This document shows, piece by piece, positions 23,640 through 32,124 of a stretch of DNA of 64,000 bases. The stretch lies in assembly GCA_022653075.1 (NCBI GenBank), contig JALCSB010000003.1, positions 101,230 to 165,229 of the forward strand, written 5' to 3'. The position numbers were made by a program, and so were the translations under genes. This DNA is from Intestinimonas sp. (GTDB lineage Bacteria > Bacillota > Clostridia > Oscillospirales > Oscillospiraceae). How positions within the stretch are numbered: the stretch's first letter is position 1; every line of letters begins with the position of its first letter. The notes beneath the pieces are model-generated. The model saw only the letters and a program-made list of their open reading frames with translations, made no database searches and was not told the origin of the DNA.

Positions 23640-24479
23640 CTATTTCTTTTTTATTGCCAGATTGTAAAGTAAACTCCGAGGTAAAGAAAGTCCTGACGAC
23701 GCCTTCCGAACCGCATCGCGGAGAGATTCCCCACCAGCCCGCAACTGTTCCACACGGGCAAGTCCGTCCTCTAATGTAGCTTCTTCTTTCCCTTGAGGAC
23801 ATTCCCCCTCAATGACCAGTACAAACTCTCCCCTGGCCAAATGCTCGGCGTCAGAAAACCAAGCCACGGCCTCGCCCAGTGTGGTGCGTCGAATCTCCTC
23901 GTGCAGCTTGGTCATCTCCCGGCAAAGTGCAATGCGACGGTCCGCACCAAACACATCGCACAAATCTTTCAGCGTGGCGGACAGCTTATGGGGGGCTTCA
24001 TAGAAGATCATTGTGCGGATTTCATGCTTGAGCTGCTCTATCTGCGTGTTTCGGTTCTTTTTATTCATGGGTAAAAAGCCCTCAAAAGTAAACCGTCCGG
24101 TGGGCAGGCCAGACGCAGAGAGGGCTGTTACAAACGCGCAGGGCCCGGGCAGCGGCACAACGGGAACGCCGGAAGCGGCACATTGAGCCACCAGTTCTTC
24201 TCCCGGATCGCTGATCGCCGGCGTACCGGCGTCCGTGACCAACGCACAATTCTCTCCAGCCAGCAGGCGGTTAAGTACCGCCGCGCCCCCGGTTTCTGTA
24301 TTATGGCGGTAATAACTCACCATCGGTTTTTTTATTTCCAGATGATTGAGCAGCTTTATGGTAACTCTTGTGTCCTCTGCGGCAATAAAATCCACTGCGG
24401 ATAGCGTATCAGCGGCCCGCTGAGAAATATCCCCAAGGTTTCCGATAGGCGTGGGGACCAGATAGAGCGTGCCTGTCAT
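23640..24479 (-). CDS. rsmI: 16S rRNA (cytidine1402-2'-O)-methyltransferase
   Basis: A 279-residue SAM-dependent tetrapyrrole-methylase-fold enzyme that 2'-O-methylates C1402 in the decoding site of 16S rRNA. Signatures are LYLVPTPIGNLGDIS at the N-terminus, AAEDTRVTIKLLNHL, VTDAGTPAISDPG and FEGFLPMNKKNRN. Length is normal. Its ATG follows the stop of the trmN6-like gene by one base, so the two are probably co-translated. It is the last gene of a minus-strand run that starts at nrdG. Confidence 0.96.
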   Translation of the reverse strand: MTGTLYLVPTPIGNLGDISQRAADTLSAVDFIAAEDTRVTIKLLNHLEIKKPMVSYYRHNTETGGAAVLNRLLAGENCALVTDAGTPAISDPGEELVAQCAASGVPVVPLPGPCAFVTALSASGLPTGRFTFEGFLPMNKKNRNTQIEQLKHEIRTMIFYEAPHKLSATLKDLCDVFGADRRIALCREMTKLHEEIRRTTLGEAVAWFSDAEHLARGEFVLVIEGECPQGKEEATLEDGLARVEQLRAGGESLRDAVRKASSGLSLPRSLLYNLAIKKK

Positions 24480-24480
24480 A

Positions 24481-25146
24481 TCAGATTCCTCCCTGCTCCC
24501 TGTACGGTTCCGTCCGGATCAGCACAGGCTGTATGGAAAGTCCAGGCCGGCCCTGGCGCACCGCCTCCACCAAGACTGCCGCAGGCGGGCAGTCCCGCCG
24601 ATGCTGAATCAGGCGCAGACGTTTTGGCTCCAATCCAGCGGCACTTAAGGACAGAAAAAGCTCGGGCAGACGTTCCGTTGGGTAGACCAGTGCAAACCGC
24701 CCGCCATTTTTCAGCAGATAGGCGGCAGACGCGCACAAGCCGGGCAGCGTGCAAGTCTCCTCGGCTCGACAAGGTCCGCCGGAAGTACCCCGGGCTGGGG
24801 AAAAATAGGGTGGATTGGATATCACTATGTTCCCGCGGCCCGCTGGCAGTAGACTGCGGCAATTCATAACGTCAGCGGTATATACGGTACCTGTAAGACC
24901 GTTTACCTTCAGATTACCCCGGGCCGTCTGCGCCGCCTTTTCATCCCGCTCCACACCGCAGAGGGCCAGACCCGGCTCCCGCTGAGCCAGGAGAAGCAGC
25001 AGCGCCCCGGAGCCACAGCCCAGGTCATATACCGTCCAGCCCTTGCGAAGTGTGGCAAACGCGGCTAAGTCCAACGTGTCCGCACCCAACGGAAAGCAGT
25101 CCTCCTGCCGCAGAAGATACCGACCCAGACATTCCGGACGCGCCAT
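24481..25146 (-). CDS. tRNA1(Val) (adenine-N6)-methyltransferase-like protein
   Basis: A 221-residue class I SAM methyltransferase with motif I DLGCGSG (41-47) and the N6-adenine methylation motif NPPY (111-114). It belongs to the TrmN6/YabB group, which methylates A37 of tRNA1-Val in E. coli. In Firmicutes this gene is commonly next to rsmI, as here. It starts within a few bases of the NUDIX stop. The exact RNA substrate in this organism is inferred. Confidence 0.85.
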   Translation of the reverse strand: MARPECLGRYLLRQEDCFPLGADTLDLAAFATLRKGWTVYDLGCGSGALLLLLAQREPGLALCGVERDEKAAQTARGNLKVNGLTGTVYTADVMNCRSLLPAGRGNIVISNPPYFSPARGTSGGPCRAEETCTLPGLCASAAYLLKNGGRFALVYPTERLPELFLSLSAAGLEPKRLRLIQHRRDCPPAAVLVEAVRQGRPGLSIQPVLIRTEPYREQGGI

Positions 25147-25149
25147 GAC

Positions 25150-25764
25150 TTAATCCCTCAGCCAACTCAGCAACCAGAGGAGAATGCGCGCAGTCATACC
25201 CCAGATCGCATGATTTTTATAGTTCCAGATGGGTACTTCCACCTTTCCCGGCGCCCAGGCATATCCATTGGGGAACCCAATCCGCTCGTAGGGAAAATCC
25301 TCCCCCACGTCGGGTTGCAACGCATAGGTATAGACCTGAGGCGAATTTTCCCGCAGGAAATCCAGCGGTACCAGGAACGCCTCCTTGACTTCATCCAAGT
25401 TCGGGCGAAGACTAGTCAGACAGTCCGGGTCCAGTTGGGCCAGAAGGGGAAACATCAGATTTCCATTCTGGTGGTGGAGCAGATCCAGCCGGGCGATTGG
25501 CCGGATGGCGGATGGGGGAATCCCTAATTCCTCCCAAGTCTCCCGGAAAGCGCACTGGGTAACGCCCTCGCCCGGCTCCATTTTTCCACCCGGGAAACAG
25601 ACCTCGCCTGGCTGCCGGCCCAAAGTATCCGACCGGACTTCCAGAAGCACGTGCACACTTCCTTCTTTCTCCACCAGCGGAACCAGAACGGCGTAATGGC
25701 CTCGCACACCCATAAGCTCCGGCTCATGCCCCGAAAGTTTCTGTTCAATTTCCCTGATATTCAA
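25150..25764 (-). CDS. NUDIX hydrolase, CoA pyrophosphatase type
   Basis: A 204-residue protein with a complete NUDIX box starting at Gly60 (GGKMEPGEG, then RETWEELGI). The upstream LEVRSDTLGRQPGEVCFPGG matches the UPF0035 motif of CoA and acyl-CoA diphosphatases such as NudL and YeaB. It would cleave CoA to phosphopantetheine and 3',5'-ADP. The start is TTG 25764, preceded by GGGGG. It is 15 bp from the nrdG stop. Confidence 0.85.
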   Translation of the reverse strand: MNIREIEQKLSGHEPELMGVRGHYAVLVPLVEKEGSVHVLLEVRSDTLGRQPGEVCFPGGKMEPGEGVTQCAFRETWEELGIPPSAIRPIARLDLLHHQNGNLMFPLLAQLDPDCLTSLRPNLDEVKEAFLVPLDFLRENSPQVYTYALQPDVGEDFPYERIGFPNGYAWAPGKVEVPIWNYKNHAIWGMTARILLWLLSWLRD

Positions 25765-25779
25765 GCGATTGCCCCCATT

Positions 25780-26307
25780 TCAGGATTCCGGTACGGAAAA
25801 ATGGGTCAGCGGATCCTTTTCCGTCCAGAGTATGGGCCGCCCGGCGCGCCGGCTGGCCGGCACGTCGATCAGCCGCTGATTGGTACTGCCACGGAACCGA
25901 GCCTCATAAGACTTATGGGCCTGGACAAAGGGCCCGTCCACCAGTACGTCGGTCTGATCCAGCAGAGCCGTCCAGTCCGGCTGCGCGGCAGATGTCAGCT
26001 GTTCATAAGTGTACCCGGTATACGTCCAGACATTCAGCCCTCTGGCATGCGCCTGTTTCGCCAGAGCGGCACACGCGTCGGCCTGCTGGAAGGGATCTCC
26101 GCCGGATAGGGTAAGGCCGGTAAGCAGAGGATTGTGGTCCAGCAGGGCGGCCAATTCCTCGATAGATGCCTCACGTCCACCTGCGGGGTCATGGGTGTCC
26201 GGGTTATGACAGCCCGGGCAGTTGTGGGAGCAGCCCTGCGTAAACACAGTCAAGCGCAGGCCCGGCCCGTCCACTATGGAGTCGGAAATTGTGTTGGCAA
26301 TTCGCAT
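25780..26307 (-). CDS. nrdG: Anaerobic ribonucleotide reductase activating protein
   Basis: A 175-residue radical-SAM enzyme that installs the glycyl radical in NrdD. The iron-sulfur cysteines are Cys26, Cys30 and Cys33 (CSHNCPGC), and GGDPFQ supports SAM binding. The frame is open to an ATG at 26361, but homology starts at ATG 26307 (MRIANTISDSIVDGPG). It lies 200 bp after nrdD. A terminator-like hairpin lies between them, so its expression is either read-through or from an unseen promoter. Confidence 0.93.
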   Translation of the reverse strand: MRIANTISDSIVDGPGLRLTVFTQGCSHNCPGCHNPDTHDPAGGREASIEELAALLDHNPLLTGLTLSGGDPFQQADACAALAKQAHARGLNVWTYTGYTYEQLTSAAQPDWTALLDQTDVLVDGPFVQAHKSYEARFRGSTNQRLIDVPASRRAGRPILWTEKDPLTHFSVPES

Positions 26308-26389
26308 AAAGGGTCCGTCCTTTCCATTCGATTTATCATACCATGGTTTCCATATCCGCACAAGCCGGTCGCGCTCCTATTGGCCGATC

Positions 26390-26438
26390 AAAAATAAAAA
26401 GGGTCCGCCGGGGAAATTCCTTTCTCCTGGCGGACCCT
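26390..26438 (-). terminator. Intrinsic terminator between nrdD and nrdG
   Basis: On the minus strand AGGGTCCGCC pairs with GGCGGACCCT and is followed by TTTTTATTTTT. It would end nrdD transcripts before nrdG or set a lower nrdG level. Confidence 0.75.
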
Positions 26439-26506
26439 CTGCCGTCTCCGCAAAAGCGGAATTCCCGTTTTCAGGATACGGATTTTCTTGTCCCCATTCT
26501 CAAATG

Positions 26507-28831
26507 TTATACGCTGTGCTTCACCCGGTCGCGCACTTCAGCCCGTTTGGCATTGTTGAACCGGTCCAGCGTACCCACCAGATAGCCGGTAATGCGACGG
26601 ATACGCTCGAAGGGGACACCGCCTTCAGACTCGGTCCGTCCGCAGCCGGGGCACTGGTCGCCGATAATGCCCGAGAAGCCACACACCGGGTCCCGATCCA
26701 CCGGATGATTCACAGAACCATATCCGATCCCCGCCTCCTTCATGCAGCGGATCACCTTTTCAAACGCCTCCAGGTTCTCCGTGGGATCACCGTCCATCTC
26801 GATATAGCTGATATGGCCTGCATTGGTCAGCGCGTGATAGGGCGCCTCCAATCTGATCTTCTCATAAGCGGAGATGGGGAAATAAACGGGGATATGGAAT
26901 GAGTTGGTGTAATATTCTCGGTCCGTGACACCGGGAATCACACCATAACGCTCCTTGTCCATGCACACGAAGCGGCCGGAGAGCCCTTCCGCCGGTGTGG
27001 CCAGCAGGGAGAAATTCAGGCCCGTCCGCTTGCTCTCCGCGTCCATGCGGGCCCGCATATGGCCAATGATCTCCAAGCCCAGGATCTGGGCTTTTTCGCT
27101 CTCGCCATGGTGTTCGCCGGTGAGGGATTTCAAGGTCTCGGCCAGGCCGATGAAGCCCACCGACAGAGTGCCGTGCTTCAGAACCTCCCGTACCTCGTCG
27201 TCCCAGTCCAGCTTGTCCGAGTCCAGCCATACGCCCTGTCCCATCAGAAACGGGAAGTTGCGCACCCGCTTGCGGGCCTGAATCTCGAACCGCTCCAGCA
27301 ATTGGTCCACACACAAGTCCAGCATCCGGTCCAGCCCGTCGAAAAAGGCGCTGACATCACCCTTGGCCTTAATGGCCAGTCTGGGTAGATTAATGGTGGT
27401 GAAACTCAGGTTGCCGCGGCCGTTACAGATCTCCCGCGTAGGATCGTAGGTGTTGCCGATGACGCGGGTGCGGCAGCCCATATAGGCAATCTCGGTCTCC
27501 GGGTGGCCCGGCTTATAATATTGCAGGTTATACGGGGCGTCAAGAAAGGAAAAATTGGGGAATAGCCGCTTGGCGGAGCAGCGAATGGCAAGCTGAAACA
27601 GATCGTAGTTTGGCTCGCCGGGGTTATAATTGACGCCCTCCTTCACCCGGAAGATCTGGATGGGGAAAATAGGGGTCTCGCCGTCGCCCAGGCCGGCCTC
27701 GGTGGCCAGCAGCATGTCCTTCATCACCATACGGCCCTCCGGTGAGGTGTCCATGCCATAGTTAATGGAGGAAAACGGCGTCTGCGCGCCGGCGCGGGAG
27801 TGCATCGTGTTCAAGTTGTGAATCAGGGCCTCCATGGCCTGATAAGTGGCTCGGTCGGTCTCCTTGACCGCCCGCTTGTGCGCAAACTGCTGGGCCTTTT
27901 TCACCTGTTCCTCCGTACCGAAAACACCCGACAGGCGGGATAGCTCTGCATCCAGATAATCCTGGCAGTCCTCCAACTTGGGGGATAATCCGGTCTCCTT
28001 CCGGATCTCGGTCACAACCTGTTTAATCTGGCTGTCAATATCGCCGTCATCGGCTAACAGCATAAGGGCGCGGGCCAGATTCTGCCGATAGATACGGACA
28101 AAGGTTTTGGTAACACCGTCAGCCATGCCGTAGTCGAAATTCACCACAGACTGGCCGCCATGCTGGTCGTTCTGATTGGACTGAATGGCAATGCAGCACA
28201 GGGCGGCATAGGAGGAGATATCGTTGGGCTCACGCAGAGTACCATGTCCGGTAGAGAACCCGCCGGCAAAGAGCTTTTTGATGTCGATCTGGCAGCAGGT
28301 CGTAGTGAGCGTCAAAAAGTCCAGATCGTGGATGTGGATATCCCCCTCCCGGTGGGCCCGTGCGTGGTCCGGATTCAGCACAAACATGTCATAAAACTGC
28401 TTGGCACCCTCGGAGCCGAATTTCAGCATGGCACCCATCGCGGTATCGCCATCGATATTGGCGTTCTCCCGCTTGATGTCGCTGTCGGCGGCGCTGGAAT
28501 AGGTGATATCCTCGTAGATTTTCATCAGGCGGGTATTCATCTCCCGGGCGCGGCTGCGCTCCGAGCGGTAGAGGATGTACGCCTTGGCTGTCTGGACATA
28601 GCCGTTATCCATCAGGACCCGTTCCACAAGATCCTGAATGTGCTCCACCTCAGGGCATTGGTCGCCCTCCACCTCCAGGATCGAGACCACCTCGTCCGCC
28701 AGCCTGCGTGCTGCATCCTTGTGACCCGGTTTATAGGTTGCCGTGAATGCCTTGTCGATCGCAGTTGCAATCTTCTGCGTATCAAACATAACCAGCCGCC
28801 CATCCCGCTTCCGAATATTCGTCATTGTCAT
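26507..28831 (-). CDS. nrdD: Anaerobic (class III) ribonucleoside-triphosphate reductase
   Basis: A 774-residue glycyl-radical enzyme making dNTPs without oxygen. An N-terminal ATP-cone (about 3-95, IRKRDGRLVMFDTQKI) is followed by the catalytic barrel. Four zinc cysteines are expected near the C-terminus; CGFSG and CPGCGR are visible. The radical-site region RRITGYLVG comes next. The ATG at 28831 is chosen because GGAG lies eight bases before it; the frame extends further upstream without homology. With nrdG it shows the organism replicates anaerobically. No aerobic reductase is in this window. Confidence 0.97.
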   Translation of the reverse strand: MTMTNIRKRDGRLVMFDTQKIATAIDKAFTATYKPGHKDAARRLADEVVSILEVEGDQCPEVEHIQDLVERVLMDNGYVQTAKAYILYRSERSRAREMNTRLMKIYEDITYSSAADSDIKRENANIDGDTAMGAMLKFGSEGAKQFYDMFVLNPDHARAHREGDIHIHDLDFLTLTTTCCQIDIKKLFAGGFSTGHGTLREPNDISSYAALCCIAIQSNQNDQHGGQSVVNFDYGMADGVTKTFVRIYRQNLARALMLLADDGDIDSQIKQVVTEIRKETGLSPKLEDCQDYLDAELSRLSGVFGTEEQVKKAQQFAHKRAVKETDRATYQAMEALIHNLNTMHSRAGAQTPFSSINYGMDTSPEGRMVMKDMLLATEAGLGDGETPIFPIQIFRVKEGVNYNPGEPNYDLFQLAIRCSAKRLFPNFSFLDAPYNLQYYKPGHPETEIAYMGCRTRVIGNTYDPTREICNGRGNLSFTTINLPRLAIKAKGDVSAFFDGLDRMLDLCVDQLLERFEIQARKRVRNFPFLMGQGVWLDSDKLDWDDEVREVLKHGTLSVGFIGLAETLKSLTGEHHGESEKAQILGLEIIGHMRARMDAESKRTGLNFSLLATPAEGLSGRFVCMDKERYGVIPGVTDREYYTNSFHIPVYFPISAYEKIRLEAPYHALTNAGHISYIEMDGDPTENLEAFEKVIRCMKEAGIGYGSVNHPVDRDPVCGFSGIIGDQCPGCGRTESEGGVPFERIRRITGYLVGTLDRFNNAKRAEVRDRVKHSV

Positions 28832-29173
28832 TTGTTGATCTCCTTTCCTTTGTTCACGCGCCGCCCGGAGTGAAAAAAAATCCGACCACAAAACGTGAAC
28901 GGCTCTTCCCACCACATCTATGGTTCAATTATGTAAACATCACCATATGTTGTATTTCTCTTTTGAAACAGCAGGCATATCATATCGTATCCTGAGCGGC
29001 CCGTCAAGTGGCAGCACGCACAAAAAAAGGGGGCCAAATCACCCCCTTAAACGTCAGAAGACACCCGTATCCGCTGTGCCCCTTCCGGTTGGACTGATTT
29101 GGCACCCCTAGAAATTTTTTTATCTGCGCTGTACCGTCAGATCTGGAATCGTGGTAAATTGAAACCGTCGCAA
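28832..29173. other. nrdD upstream region and homocysteine methyltransferase terminator
   Basis: 342 bp without a gene. It holds the nrdD ribosome site, a GC-rich leader, an imperfect dyad around CATATG (28938-28954) resembling an NrdR box, and the minus-strand terminator at 29022-29048. I could not define a confident -35/-10 pair for nrdD. Confidence 0.45.
29022..29048 (-). terminator. Intrinsic terminator of the homocysteine methyltransferase gene
   Basis: AAGGGGG pairs with CCCCCTT across an 8-nt loop. On the minus strand the stem is followed by a seven-T run. Confidence 0.75.
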
Positions 29174-30415
29174 TCAGAGGACAATAAGGCCGTACCGGTC
29201 GGAAAGTCCCCGTAAAATCTTCGGCTCCAGCTCAGCGGTACCATCGTAGAAAGCCCGGCCCTGATAGAGCCGCAGCGCCCGCTCCATCAGCTCCGGCACA
29301 TCAGACCAGATGCACAGTGCATCCCGAATGGCAAATTGATATTCGGCAAAAAAGTCCAGGTCGTCCTGCTTCAGAATCGAAATGCGCAAAGCACCCACCG
29401 GGCTTTCTTCCTCGGCCACCAGGATATCCTCCAGCAAATCGGGTGTACAGGGGATGGTCTCGCCCACATCCACATCGGGCGTAATAAAGCGGGCCTCCTT
29501 CTCACTGGCGCAGGGGATCACATCGGGGTCCCGGCACACTGGGGGAAGCTGTTCGAACTGTACCCTTCCCATAGCTTCCCGCAGGGCGGCGATATAGCCC
29601 GGATGAGTACCACAGCAGCCCCCAAAGATGCGTACACCGGCCTCCGCCCATTTAGATACCCGGGCCGAAAACTCCCCCACAGCGTCCCGATAAACGGGCT
29701 GTCCGTCCATCATAACCGGCAGGCCGGCACTCGGCAAGGCGATCAGCGGAAGATCCACATACAGATGCAACCGGGCCAGTTGTTCCTCCACCACCACGGG
29801 TTCCACACAGTTAAGCCCGAATGCAGCCACACCCATGCCCTGCATCACGATGGCGGCCGCCAGTACATCGGTCCCCGTGGGCGTACGCCCCTCCCCGTCG
29901 CAGCAGCAGGTCACCAGAATGGCTTTGTCCGGCGCCACCGCCCGAATTCCAAGCACAGCGGCCCGCATTTCAGCCATTGCGGTCATACATTCCACCAGGT
30001 ACAGGTCCACCCCGGACCGGGCCAGCACAGCGGCCTGACGGGTATATACGCGGACTAACGACTCAAACGAGCCCTCACTGCGGAGCTGTGCAGGCAGTCC
30101 CGTGGGACCAAGGTCACCCGCCACAAGCGCTTTGCCGCCAGCGGCCTGACGGGTCAGCGCCACAAGGCGCCGATTGTACTCCTCCATATGTTCGGCCTGC
30201 CCATACCGGGACAGCCAGCTTTCATTAGCCCCCATGGTCGGGGCGACCAGCACGGCCGAACCGGCGTCTACATATGCCCGCTGGACCTCCAGCAGAATTT
30301 CCGAATGGGCAAGTGCCCATTCTTCTGTACAGGCGCCCAGCGGCATCCCCTGTTTCTGCAATTGTGTACCGGTTGCGCCGTCCATTAAGAACGGCAATCG
30401 CAAGGGTAAGTCCAT
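29174..30415 (-). CDS. Homocysteine S-methyltransferase-domain protein with extra C-terminal segment
   Basis: A 413-residue protein. Residues 8-275 are a homocysteine-binding barrel: MDGATGTQL, the zinc ligand in FGLNCVEP (Cys203) and the GGCCGTHP pair (Cys267-268). The remaining 125 residues are unusual for a free methyltransferase. Their end (SDVPELMERALRLYQGRAFYDGT...RYGLIVL) looks like part of the folate-binding domain of MetH, as if that domain stopped halfway. It probably acts in methionine synthesis, perhaps with a separate partner. The start is ATG 30415, 11 bases after GGAGG; the frame is open to 30538. Confidence 0.82.
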   Translation of the reverse strand: MDLPLRLPFLMDGATGTQLQKQGMPLGACTEEWALAHSEILLEVQRAYVDAGSAVLVAPTMGANESWLSRYGQAEHMEEYNRRLVALTRQAAGGKALVAGDLGPTGLPAQLRSEGSFESLVRVYTRQAAVLARSGVDLYLVECMTAMAEMRAAVLGIRAVAPDKAILVTCCCDGEGRTPTGTDVLAAAIVMQGMGVAAFGLNCVEPVVVEEQLARLHLYVDLPLIALPSAGLPVMMDGQPVYRDAVGEFSARVSKWAEAGVRIFGGCCGTHPGYIAALREAMGRVQFEQLPPVCRDPDVIPCASEKEARFITPDVDVGETIPCTPDLLEDILVAEEESPVGALRISILKQDDLDFFAEYQFAIRDALCIWSDVPELMERALRLYQGRAFYDGTAELEPKILRGLSDRYGLIVL

Positions 30416-30508
30416 AACCCTGTGTTCCTCCTCCGCCACAGCGGTTTTTGCCGTTCTCCCCACATACGCCTGGAAAATCGGCAAGGTTATTGTGGTTCTG
30501 TAATTATA

Positions 30509-30538
30509 AGTATAACACGCACAGCGAAAAAATGGCAA
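30509..30538 (-). promoter_or_regulatory. Probable promoter of the homocysteine methyltransferase gene
   Basis: TTGCCA (30533-30538), an 18-bp spacer and TATACT (30509-30514) on the minus strand. It sits just after the terminator of the glycosyltransferase gene. Confidence 0.55.
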
Positions 30539-30540
30539 GA

Positions 30541-30576
30541 AAAACGGCGGTCCGCTAAACTACGGGCCGCCGTTTT
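30541..30576 (-). terminator. Intrinsic terminator of the GT2 glycosyltransferase gene
   Basis: AAAACGGCGG and its complement form the stem with one internal mismatch. The minus-strand tail is TTTTTCTT. Confidence 0.8.
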
Positions 30577-30579
30577 CTA

Positions 30580-31863
30580 TTATTGCGCTTCCTTGAGCGC
30601 ATTCATCGAATTCAGAGAAGAATGCCGGATCGGTTTCCACTCCACTTTGCGCACCAGCGCAGCTACGGAGATTGGAATGTATGTAAGCATAAAAATGGGA
30701 AATGAGAATAAATATATGACCTTGTGATATCCGGCCGCCGCAATCTGTTTCCACTCAGAGATTACGGTGAGCAGGCCATACAGGAACAGGCCGAGGTAGA
30801 AATTCAGCGCACTCATGCCGATAAAATGGAGCACTTCCCGTATAATACGTCGGGCCACATAATGCGGCTGCGTCATGCAGGCAAAGCCGATGATGATATT
30901 GAATAGAATAATCAGCAGCGTCAGAAGCATTCCAGGGGCGATGGTCATGAAAATGTCATAACAGGACATCGCGCCTTTCTTCCCGACCGCCGCACCTTTC
31001 GCCAGATCCAGGCCGTACTTGGCATCCACCTGGTAGAACCCCTTGGACCAACGCAAACGCTGATCCCAAGACTGGCGGAAGGAAGTGGGCTGCTCGTCAT
31101 AGATCACGGCTTTATCGCAGTATCCAATCTTGTGGCCGGTTAGAGCACAGTTGGCAGAAAATTCAATGTCTTCCGTTAGCAGATGGAACGGCCAGCCGCC
31201 GTTTTCTCGGATCAGCGCAGCGGAAACCATAAAGCCGGTGCCGGAAATAGCGCAGCTGGTCCCCAGCAGCATACGGGGGAAGTTAAGGAAGCGGGCTTCC
31301 CGCAAAAACCAGATGGAGTATCCCGCGGAAATCCAGTTTGCGGCAAAGTTCTTGGAATTACGGTAGCAGGTGACCGCCTCGTAGCCCTTGTCAAAGGTCT
31401 TGTTCATTTCGGCCACAAAGTTGGGATCCACCAGATTGTCCGCATCGAAGACAAAAAAGCCCTCGTATCCAGCATTGGCATGGTCCCGCTCGATCAGGTG
31501 GAAAAGATAGTCCAGCGCATAACCTTTACCCACCTGGGTCTTGTTCCAGCGCTCATAGACGATGGCGCCTGCGGCGCGGGCACAGTCGGCGGTATCGTCG
31601 GTACAGTTATCAGCCACGACAAACACGTCGAGCAGTTCCGCGGGGTAATTTTGTTTTTTCAGACTTGCTATCAGGTCTCCGATCACGGCCGATTCGTTCC
31701 GCGCGGAGATGATAGCGGCAAATTTGTGTTGAGCAGAGGCAGTCAGGTTGTAATTACGGCGTTTCTGAACCAAGCCGATCACTGTATAGACCAACTGGTA
31801 GAAATAGGCCAGCGTCATAATGACTGCGATTGCAAAGTTCATGTACTGAACAAAGTGCAGCAT
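30580..31863 (-). CDS. Membrane-bound family 2 glycosyltransferase
   Basis: A 427-residue processive-type GT2. A first helix at about 8-28 precedes the GT-A domain with VADNCTDDT, the nucleotide-sugar/metal motif DADN, the acid TEDIEFS and the QRLRWSKG box (QxxRW). Four or so C-terminal helices follow from about residue 290. These features match hyaluronan/cellulose-type or N-acetylglucosaminyl transferases that build and export a polysaccharide. The polymer is unknown and no polysaccharide gene lies next to it. The start is ATG 31863 after AAAGGATGG; the frame is open to 31953. Confidence 0.88.
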   Translation of the reverse strand: MLHFVQYMNFAIAVIMTLAYFYQLVYTVIGLVQKRRNYNLTASAQHKFAAIISARNESAVIGDLIASLKKQNYPAELLDVFVVADNCTDDTADCARAAGAIVYERWNKTQVGKGYALDYLFHLIERDHANAGYEGFFVFDADNLVDPNFVAEMNKTFDKGYEAVTCYRNSKNFAANWISAGYSIWFLREARFLNFPRMLLGTSCAISGTGFMVSAALIRENGGWPFHLLTEDIEFSANCALTGHKIGYCDKAVIYDEQPTSFRQSWDQRLRWSKGFYQVDAKYGLDLAKGAAVGKKGAMSCYDIFMTIAPGMLLTLLIILFNIIIGFACMTQPHYVARRIIREVLHFIGMSALNFYLGLFLYGLLTVISEWKQIAAAGYHKVIYLFSFPIFMLTYIPISVAALVRKVEWKPIRHSSLNSMNALKEAQ

Positions 31864-31970
31864 GTGATGCCATCCTTTCCCTGGTGTTTTTTGCATGGGC
31901 ACGGCATACAGCCGCGCAGGATCGGAACAAAATAGCGAGCAGAATTTCCGCACACTATGGAGCAGGCTTT

Positions 31971-31998
31971 ATCATAGCACGCCTAAAAATAAATTCAA
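31971..31998 (-). promoter_or_regulatory. Promoter of the GT2 gene
   Basis: TTGAAT (31993-31998), a 16-bp spacer and TATGAT (31971-31976) on the minus strand, about 110 bp before the ATG. Confidence 0.65.
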
Positions 31999-32060
31999 GT
32001 ATAATTTTGAGAACTTCATAAAATATTAAGTTCGAGCAAATAATCGCAGGAAAAACTGCA

Positions 32061-32101
32061 CAAAAACGCACACGCTGTCGGCGGACAGTGTGTGCGTTTT
32101 G
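32061..32101 (-). terminator. Intrinsic terminator of argS
   Basis: CAAAAACGCACACGCTGTC pairs with the facing arm through one G-U wobble. The arms supply the T-tract on the minus strand. Confidence 0.8.
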
Positions 32102-32124
32102 CAGTAATCGCAGTCATAATGAGG

